Shown: in pieces, positions 59,047 through 64,000 of the stretch
Numbering within the stretch: position 1 is the stretch's first letter
Layout of the letters: every line of letters starts with the position of its first letter
Source of the DNA: JAUCQB01 sp964586235
GTDB taxonomy: Bacteria; Planctomycetota; Phycisphaerae; UBA1845; PWPN01
Length of the DNA: 64,000 bases
Reading direction: 5' to 3'
Assembly (NCBI GenBank): GCA_964586235.1
Contig: CAZPIO010000016.1
Location: forward strand, 1-64,000
Program-made: the position numbers and the translations under genes
The notes under the pieces: generated by a model
The model's database searches: none
What the model saw: the letters and a program-made list of their open reading frames with translations, nothing else
What the model was told of the DNA's origin: nothing

Positions 59047-59654
59047 GTGGTTGGCCTCGACGTCTCGGAGAGCAGACCTCGGGCCGATCTAAGGTAAGAG
59101 ATTCCTGACAGGAGGGTGACGACCACCATGAGGTAGATCAGCGGCGCCCGCAGCCAGACCGCGAAGGGCACGGTCTGCGGATGAGCGACGGTGAAGAGAA
59201 TCCATCCGACGGTCAGGGATTGCAGGAACATTTTGGCCTTGCCGTGGATGTTCGCGCCGAAGGAGGTGCCCGCCGCTTCGGTGACGCCGCGCAGGCTGGT
59301 GACCAGGAGCTCTCGCCCCAGGATGACGACCACCATCCACATCGCGATATCGGTCACCTTGTGGTGGTTGGCATCAAGGAAACCGTCGCCGGACAGGAAG
59401 ATGTACGCCCCCAGGACGAGAATCTTGTCCACGAAAGGATCGATGACGCGTCCAAAGGAGGTCACCTGGTTGTGCTTGCGGGCGAGGTAGCCGTCCACGA
59501 TGTCGGTCAGAGCGGCGATGATGAACAGGACGAGCGACAGGTCGAGCAGCCACGGTTTCGGCGACAGGGCGCTGTATTGCTCGAGGCAGACGAAGAAGAT
59601 GATGGCCAGGAACAGCCGGCCGATGGTGATCTGGTTGGGGAGGTTGATCTTCAT
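59043..59654 (-). CDS. pgsA: CDP-diacylglycerol--glycerol-3-phosphate 3-phosphatidyltransferase
   Basis: This 203-residue membrane enzyme forms phosphatidylglycerol phosphate. The CDP-alcohol phosphotransferase motif D-x2-D-G-x2-A-R-x8-G-x3-D-x3-D is complete (DIVDGYLARKHNQVTSFGRVIDPFVDK). The N terminus INLPNQITIGRLFLAIIFF is typical. Five to six helices are present. It is coupled to pgpA downstream and lies 77 bases after rimO on the same strand, so it may be co-transcribed with it. Confidence 0.93.
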   Translation of the reverse strand: MKINLPNQITIGRLFLAIIFFVCLEQYSALSPKPWLLDLSLVLFIIAALTDIVDGYLARKHNQVTSFGRVIDPFVDKILVLGAYIFLSGDGFLDANHHKVTDIAMWMVVVILGRELLVTSLRGVTEAAGTSFGANIHGKAKMFLQSLTVGWILFTVAHPQTVPFAVWLRAPLIYLMVVVTLLSGISYLRSARGLLSETSRPTT

Positions 59655-59730
59655 TCTCGGTTGCGTTACTGCCGCTGCCCCGAACTGTGCCTTTTTCCGG
59701 CACGACAGCGACGAACAAGCCGTTCAGTCC

Positions 59731-61164
59731 TCAGACGTCTCTCTTGCCTGGAGCCTTTCCGCGGGGCAGGATAGCGTCGTACGGCCTGGCGATCAAATCA
59801 TAACCTTTTGAGCCTTCGCATTGCACCTCGACGAACTGGCCCGGCCGGACGCTGTCGGACAGCACATAGGTCACGGAGTCAACCTCCGGCGCCTGGCCGG
59901 CATGCCGGGCGACGGCCTTGCTTCTCGATGCCCGCTCGTCGATCAGCACATCGAAGCGGCTTGCCTTCCGGGCGGCGGCGTCGGAGAAGGCGATTCTCTG
60001 CTGGGCCCGCATGATGGCGTCGACTCGCTCCTTCTTGACCTTCTCAGGTAGTTGGCCCTTCATCCGCCCGGCGGGCGTGTCGGGCTCGCGCGAGTAGGCG
60101 AACACCCCGATGGCCGCGAACCGCGTCTGGCGCACGAATTCAAGCAACTCTTCGAACTCCGCGTCGGTCTCGCCAGGGAAGCCGGCAATCAATGTGGTGC
60201 GGATGGCGAGACCTTTGATTCTCCGGCGGAGCTTGTCGAGCAGCCGTTCCGTATCCGTCCGGGTGACGTTTCGCCGCATGGCTTTGAGCACGCGGTCGTT
60301 GATGTGCTGTAGTGGGATGTCCACGTATTTGACCACCCGCGGGCATTCGGCGATGGCCTCGATTATCTCGTCTGAAAACATCGAGGGATAGGCATACAGC
60401 AGGCGGATCCACCGCACGCCTTCGAGTCGGTCCAGCTCGCGCAGCAGGCCGGGCAGTCCCGGCTTGTACCCGAAGTCCCGGCCGTAGGCGGTGGTATCCT
60501 GCCCGATGAGGTTCAACTCGACGGCTCCGTCGGAGATGAGTTCGCGGGCCTCGGCCAGGACCGCCTCCGGCGACTTGGAGCGCATCGGGCCGCGTATGGC
60601 CGGAATGGTGCAGAAGGTGCACTTCTGGTTGCAGCCCTCGCTGATTCGAAGATAGGCGTAGTGCCGGGGCGTGAGGCGCAGCCTGGCGGTGTCGAGGGCG
60701 ACGTGGGGGTAGTAGTCGCCGAGGTAAAGATCTGCCGAACGGGTGGCCGCGGTTCGACTGGCCGGCCGGCGGCGGCGCGGCTTTCTGGCGGCTGGTGGCG
60801 CCGGTTCGGCGCTCAGGACGGCCTGTGGGATGTCGTCGCGGCGGTGGACGCCGACCAGGGCGTCGATGCCGGGGAAGGTCTCAAGCAGTGCCGGCCCGTC
60901 GCGCTGAACCAGGCAGCCGACGACCACCACCCGCCGGCAGCTCCCAGCCTGCTTGTAGCGCAGCATGTCGGCGATGACCTTGTGAGCCTCTTCCCGGGCG
61001 GCTTCCAGAAAGCCGCAGGTGTTGATCACGATCACGTCGGCGTCGTTCGGGTCGGCCGTGATGATGGCTCCCTGTTCGGCCAACTGGCCGAGCATCTTCT
61101 CCGAGTCGACCAGGTTCTTCACGCAACCCAGGGAGACAAAAGCGACCTTCGTCTGCGTTGGCAA
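59731..61164 (-). CDS. rimO: Ribosomal protein S12 methylthiotransferase
   Basis: This 477-residue radical-SAM enzyme thiomethylates an aspartate of ribosomal protein S12. The N-terminal UPF0004 domain has three cluster Cys (VSLGCVKNLVDSE, INTCGF, VVGCLVQR). The radical-SAM Cys triad is GCNQKCTFCTIP, and the C-terminal TRAM domain follows (DVLIDE ... GQFVEVQCEG). RimO-specific segments such as RISEGCNQKC and GPMRSKSPEAVLAE distinguish it from MiaB. A Pro/Arg-rich insertion lies at about 125-150. The start is a TTG; 61164 fits the GAGG spacing better than 61170. Confidence 0.92.
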   Translation of the reverse strand: MPTQTKVAFVSLGCVKNLVDSEKMLGQLAEQGAIITADPNDADVIVINTCGFLEAAREEAHKVIADMLRYKQAGSCRRVVVVGCLVQRDGPALLETFPGIDALVGVHRRDDIPQAVLSAEPAPPAARKPRRRRPASRTAATRSADLYLGDYYPHVALDTARLRLTPRHYAYLRISEGCNQKCTFCTIPAIRGPMRSKSPEAVLAEARELISDGAVELNLIGQDTTAYGRDFGYKPGLPGLLRELDRLEGVRWIRLLYAYPSMFSDEIIEAIAECPRVVKYVDIPLQHINDRVLKAMRRNVTRTDTERLLDKLRRRIKGLAIRTTLIAGFPGETDAEFEELLEFVRQTRFAAIGVFAYSREPDTPAGRMKGQLPEKVKKERVDAIMRAQQRIAFSDAAARKASRFDVLIDERASRSKAVARHAGQAPEVDSVTYVLSDSVRPGQFVEVQCEGSKGYDLIARPYDAILPRGKAPGKRDV

Positions 61165-61345
61165 TCTCAAACCTCAGTACCAGGCCAGGTTCCGGCAAAC
61201 TGGTGATCCGTCATCAGCATATCCGCCGCGAAGATGCCCATCCACCTGAGCCGCGACGGCAGGTCGGCCTGCGCTCGTGGTCACGGGCGGGTTTAGGGCC
61301 TCCTGAGCCGATCTCGGGACGTCTGCGGCCGGTTCCTCGCGGGGC

Positions 61346-61375
61346 TTGCGGCGGTTGCCGGGACCCTGCTATGAT
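61346..61375 (+). promoter_or_regulatory. Sigma-70-type promoter of a small-RNA candidate
   Basis: TTGCGG, an 18-base spacer and TATGAT. The -10 box is close to consensus. It fires away from rimO and points directly into the hairpin-T-run element that starts about eight bases later. Confidence 0.5.
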
Positions 61376-61381
61376 ACGCCC

Positions 61382-61449
61382 GCCCGAGGCACCCCCCAAA
61401 GTCCGTCCGGTTCACCCCGGCCGGACGGCACCGCCTCGGGTTTTATTAT
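61382..61449 (+). ncRNA. Candidate small RNA made of a terminator-like structure
   Basis: CCCGAGGC (61383-61390) pairs with GCCTCGGG (61433-61440). Inside, CCGTCCGG (61403-61410) pairs with CCGGACGG (61421-61428). TTTTATTAT follows on the plus strand. No plus-strand gene lies within several kilobases upstream, so this is not the terminator of an upstream gene, and a promoter-like sequence ends seven bases before it. The product would be about 65 nucleotides. Confidence 0.5.
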
Positions 61450-61515
61450 GCGCCGAGCACGCCCGCACGCGGTTCGTGCTAGCCGGGCAAAGCAACAGGC
61501 GACGCTTGCGGCCGG

Positions 61516-61563
61516 CATGCCCAAGTCCACCAAGGCAAAGCGGGGTGGCATGCCCAAGTTCGC
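61516..61563 (-). repeat. GGCATGCCCAAGT double repeat
   Basis: GGCATGCCCAAGT occurs twice, at about 61514 and 61548. Its reverse complement resembles part of the dispersed repeat at 31-57 and 9883-9909 (ACTTGGCCATGCCACCC). It is diverged and incomplete. Confidence 0.45.
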
Positions 61564-61671
61564 CGGTTCAAACGCGAGCATGTTTTATCTGACACCAGAC
61601 ACGGCAACGCCTCGACCTCATCGGCGGGGTAGCAGGAGGTCCGCTGGCGTCGGCGGCCCGGCCGGGATAAG

Positions 61672-61914
61672 GTGAGCCGGCTGGTTCGCGAGCTGACCGG
61701 AGGCGAGGCCGACCGGCGGGCGGCGATCTGGATGCGGGTGCGGCTGGCGGGTGAACGGCCGGCAGACCTGGCCCGGGAATACGGCTACGCCGACGGCAGC
61801 GGGGTGCTGCGGGTGGTTCAGCGTTTGGACACGGCGGCCGCGGAAGACCGGGGCCTGCAGAAGCGGGTCAACGATACGCGGGAGGGTATCGATGTGTCAA
61901 GAGTCAAGAGTTGA
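61672..61914 (+). CDS. Short protein resembling a transposase C-terminal domain
   Basis: This 80-residue protein contains a helix-turn-helix-like segment (RPADLAREYGYADGSGVLRVVQRLD). The layout, and the position directly before a CCCCCGTTA repeat array into which its last codons run, recalls the C-terminal DNA-binding tail of planctomycete REP-associated (Y1) transposases. The catalytic His-u-His and Tyr parts of such an enzyme are absent, so it is a remnant or stand-alone DNA-binding protein. The GTG start and upstream sequence are weak. The resemblance is from memory and needs a search. Confidence 0.45.
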   Translation: MSRLVRELTGGEADRRAAIWMRVRLAGERPADLAREYGYADGSGVLRVVQRLDTAAAEDRGLQKRVNDTREGIDVSRVKS

Positions 61915-61996
61915 CCCCCGTTAGAGCAGAGTTGACCCCCGTTAGAGCCCCCGTTAGAGCTGACCCCCGTTAACCGAGTTGGCCCCCGTTAACCCC
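61910..61996 (+). repeat. Tandem CCCCCGTTA array
   Basis: Five imperfect copies of a motif with core CCCCCGTTA, mostly preceded by TTGA and followed by GAGC or ACC, lie within 87 bases: about 61910, 61931, 61948, 61961 and 61979. The array starts in the last codons of the 80-residue gene and ends 15 bases before the next gene, so it also holds its leader. Confidence 0.75.
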
Positions 61997-62010
61997 AGGA
62001 GAAACAGTCG

Positions 62011-63324
62011 ATGAACCGATCTTCCCTATTCTTTGTCCTCCATGGGCTGATTTGCTCTGCCGCTTGGTCGCAGTCGCCCGAGAGCCGAGCACTGAACGCC
62101 TCGCTCGTTGACGACCTTCGGCGTACAACGGGCGACGCTTACCTGGACGCTCGCCAACGGCTGCTGGGGAGCGACCGAACGGCCGCGATCGGTCTCGTCG
62201 AGTCCGCAATCAGGCTTGCCTCGGACCCACTCGAGCACATGTGCCTAGAGTCGGTCAAGGCTCGGGTGCGTGACCCCGACCGTATGGACAAGAGCCTCAG
62301 CGAGGCGTTTGATGTGTCAATGAAAGCGTTCGTCGGTGAAAACCGAAACTGGGCGGTGAAAGAGCAAGGGCCCTCACCAATGCAGGGTGCAATCGCCTTA
62401 GTGAAGAGGCTGGGCGACGACGCCTTGCCGCTGGCTGCCGAGACACTGAGCAAGGGTGTGGCCCAAGCATGGGAACCGTGGAGGAGAGAAATGCTCGTAT
62501 CGACGGCCTCGCTATTCGGGTCCCCCACGATCATGGTTGGCCGTGAAGCGCATGCTCTGCAGGTTCGTGATCCGCGGGCGGCCCAGCTGCTGCTATGGGT
62601 TCTTGACCACGAACGCGAGGATTCCGTAGCTGCCCGGGCAGCGGTGGCTCTTCGGCGGTTTCCCCTTCCCGAAACGGTTTCGCAGCTTCGGAGCAGATTG
62701 GGTAGGTTCAGCGATGGACCCAGACGTGCTGCTGTCACTGGAGTCCTCCAGGAGTTGGAGCGAGTCGGAACGGCCTCTCGCCCCGCGACAGGCGCGGCGC
62801 TCCCTGGGGCCCAGATCAAGGTCGATCTGCCTTTTAGATTCGACATTGATGCACGCCGAGTGTTATCGCAGGTCGAAGCAAGGGAAGCGAAATCACTTTT
62901 GGAAACCGCCGTGGATTCTGGCGAATCTGCAGTGTCGCGTGTTTTTGCAGTCCGGCTTCTCGGGCTGTACGTTGCCCATCAGACGTGCATTCAGCCACTC
63001 TCCGCTCTTGCCCGCGAACCCTCGGAACCGGAAGAGGTCCGTCGAGCTGCGGTGGTGGCACTGAGCCAAATACCTGATGAGGTATCTGTGGCCGAACTCG
63101 TCCGAGTGATGGAGGAACGGCCTGATTCCGAAGAGGCAGATGCCGCAGGGCAAGGCCTGAGCCTCTTGACGAATGAGGCCTGCAGTCCGTTCCTGTCGGG
63201 AAAGGCAATGAATGCCGAAGAGTACCACCGAGAACGTGTCAGAGTCTGGAAGGATTGGTGGCAGAAACACAAGGATCAGGATATGAGGCTAAATCGAACA
63301 CAGGCGGTCCTGAATCTGTACTGA
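62011..63324 (+). CDS. Secreted HEAT-repeat protein
   Basis: This 437-residue protein has a signal peptide (SSLFFVLHGLICSAAWSQ) with AGGAG nine bases before the ATG. The mature part is helical with HEAT-like repeats (EDSVAARAAVALRRFPLPETVSQLRSRLGRF, EPEEVRRAAVVALSQIPDEVSVAELVRVM). The C terminus ends VRVWKDWWQKHKDQD, a pattern seen in other secreted HEAT proteins of planctomycetes. It is a scaffold without visible enzyme motifs. It resembles the 17074 protein in type but not closely in sequence. Confidence 0.72.
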   Translation: MNRSSLFFVLHGLICSAAWSQSPESRALNASLVDDLRRTTGDAYLDARQRLLGSDRTAAIGLVESAIRLASDPLEHMCLESVKARVRDPDRMDKSLSEAFDVSMKAFVGENRNWAVKEQGPSPMQGAIALVKRLGDDALPLAAETLSKGVAQAWEPWRREMLVSTASLFGSPTIMVGREAHALQVRDPRAAQLLLWVLDHEREDSVAARAAVALRRFPLPETVSQLRSRLGRFSDGPRRAAVTGVLQELERVGTASRPATGAALPGAQIKVDLPFRFDIDARRVLSQVEAREAKSLLETAVDSGESAVSRVFAVRLLGLYVAHQTCIQPLSALAREPSEPEEVRRAAVVALSQIPDEVSVAELVRVMEERPDSEEADAAGQGLSLLTNEACSPFLSGKAMNAEEYHRERVRVWKDWWQKHKDQDMRLNRTQAVLNLY

Positions 63325-63673
63325 CACGATACCGCGGCAGTTCCGCACCCGTGAAAGCGGTACGATTTGTCAGAAGCCAAGAACCCGTTCCTTGGATGTG
63401 GAACGGGAACGTATCTAGTTTTCCGATGCCAGCTTATAGCAGCATCTACCATCCGATGCGTTGCGTAGGCAGTCCTTCGGGCTCGGCTGTCTCCGCGTGT
63501 TCTTCTGCGTCCTCGGCGCACTCTGTGGTTCAACGGTCTCTTCCGTCCTCGCACGAACAGACCAGGGCTTCCGCCGAAAAGGGCCTGGGGTGACGCTGAA
63601 GGCCGACAGCATCGTCCGGCATGCCGCGTTCTTGTGTCGTCTCCGCGTCTGGTTACAATCTCCGCGAACGACC
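63325..63673. other. Non-coding spacer with a dispersed phrase
   Basis: No gene is supported. Positions 63497-63530 share most bases with 37048-37080 (GTGTTC, then CTGCGTCCTCGGCG-type sequence and TGGTT). The region also carries TCCGCGTGT and TCTCCGCGTC runs, a sort of low-complexity Pro/Arg-like filler common in intergenic DNA. Confidence 0.5.
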
Positions 63674-64000
63674 ATGAGAAGACGATCATCATTTTCAAGT
63701 CTGTGGCGATGCGGCAGCGCGGTGCTGGGGCTGGCTGTTCTGGCCGGGTGCGGAGGGCCCATGATCCGGCCGGAGACGGCGCTGCTGGAGCGACCTTACG
63801 AGTATTCGGACCGTGACTGGGCCCGCGTGCTGCAGGCCCGGGTGCGCAACGGTCTCGTCGACTATGACGGGCTGGCCGCTCATCCGCAGGATCTCGATCG
63901 CTATTACGCGCTGATCAGTGTGACCGGCCCGACAACCACGCCGGACCAGTTTCCGACCCGGGTGGCGGCCGCGGCCTACTGGATCAACGCTTATAACGCA
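63674..64000 (+). CDS. DUF547-domain lipoprotein, N-terminal part
   Basis: The frame is open from an ATG at 63674 to the window edge (109 codons). It encodes a lipoprotein signal (LAVLAGC) and then YSDRDWARVLQARVRNGLVDYDGL and VAAAAYWINAYNA, the N-terminal hallmark of the DUF547 family. The function of DUF547 proteins is unknown; they are exported. The C-terminal half lies outside the window. Confidence 0.8.
   Translation, partial: MRRRSSFSSLWRCGSAVLGLAVLAGCGGPMIRPETALLERPYEYSDRDWARVLQARVRNGLVDYDGLAAHPQDLDRYYALISVTGPTTTPDQFPTRVAAAAYWINAYNA

Overview
The window looks like a chromosomal piece of a high-GC planctomycete, probably from the Phycisphaerae side of Planctomycetota. This is inferred from gene content: an atypical prepilin with a C-terminal H-X9-DG-type motif, a PEP-CTERM protein, a large DUF1573 protein, a secreted DUF6259 protein, a TPR/HEAT-fused multiheme cytochrome and several HEAT-repeat secreted proteins. 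No rRNA, tRNA, CRISPR array or intact transposase was seen. About 45 protein genes are supported, most preceded by a clear GGAGG-type ribosome binding site.

Layout. 1-9.8 kb: secreted protein of unknown function, SGNH hydrolase, UPF0175/DUF3368 toxin-antitoxin pair, zinc alcohol dehydrogenase, a 1044-residue secreted protein with a possible glycosidase-like C-terminal half, SpoIIE-type phosphatase. 10-18.7 kb: octaheme cytochrome lipoprotein, sigma-54-promoted prepilin-like gene, NIF3 protein, DUF6259 protein, HEAT protein. 18.7-26.8 kb (minus strand): a tight seven-gene operon for a hydrogenase-4/complex-I-like membrane complex, led by a gene fusing an excisionase-type HTH to a PTS EIIA domain. 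The catalytic subunit lacks all four [NiFe] cysteines, so the complex is best called an Ehr (energy-converting hydrogenase-related) complex. 27-33 kb: EF-hand protein, azoreductase, isocitrate dehydrogenase, sugar aminotransferase and nucleotide-sugar dehydrogenase. 34-42 kb: signalling genes (HDOD-REC-GGDEF, truncated PilZ, V4R protein, HAMP-SpoIIE phosphatase) around alaC-hisH, ending in a broken GNAT gene. 42-50 kb: DUF2225, PEP-CTERM protein, M20 peptidase, DNA methyltransferase, PAS-AAA+ regulator without GAFTGA, GT2. 50-57.5 kb: DUF1573/thioredoxin-fold protein, methyltransferase, flavoprotein, FapA-CheX-PAS-like set. 57.6-61.2 kb: phospholipid and envelope genes uppP, pgpA, pgsA, then rimO. 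61.2-64 kb: small-RNA candidate, repeat array, HEAT protein and the start of a DUF547 lipoprotein.

The most unusual signal is not a protein. Intergenic DNA is full of short palindromic elements that keep their flanks and loops but change their stem sequence with compensating changes in the other arm. The main family is bipartite: a GTAG-footed hairpin, a CTTGACGAGCC linker, then a second hairpin with a TTTAT loop. Several copies start at or just after a stop codon. At least two further families (CACTG...CAGTG-GCAC, and CCACGAA...GGGAATGACACGA) show the same conserved-flank, variable-stem design, and a separate TTAGCT-rich element follows two stop codons in sense orientation. These resemble REP sequences mobilised by RAYT transposases, but the bipartite form and its covariation deserve study.
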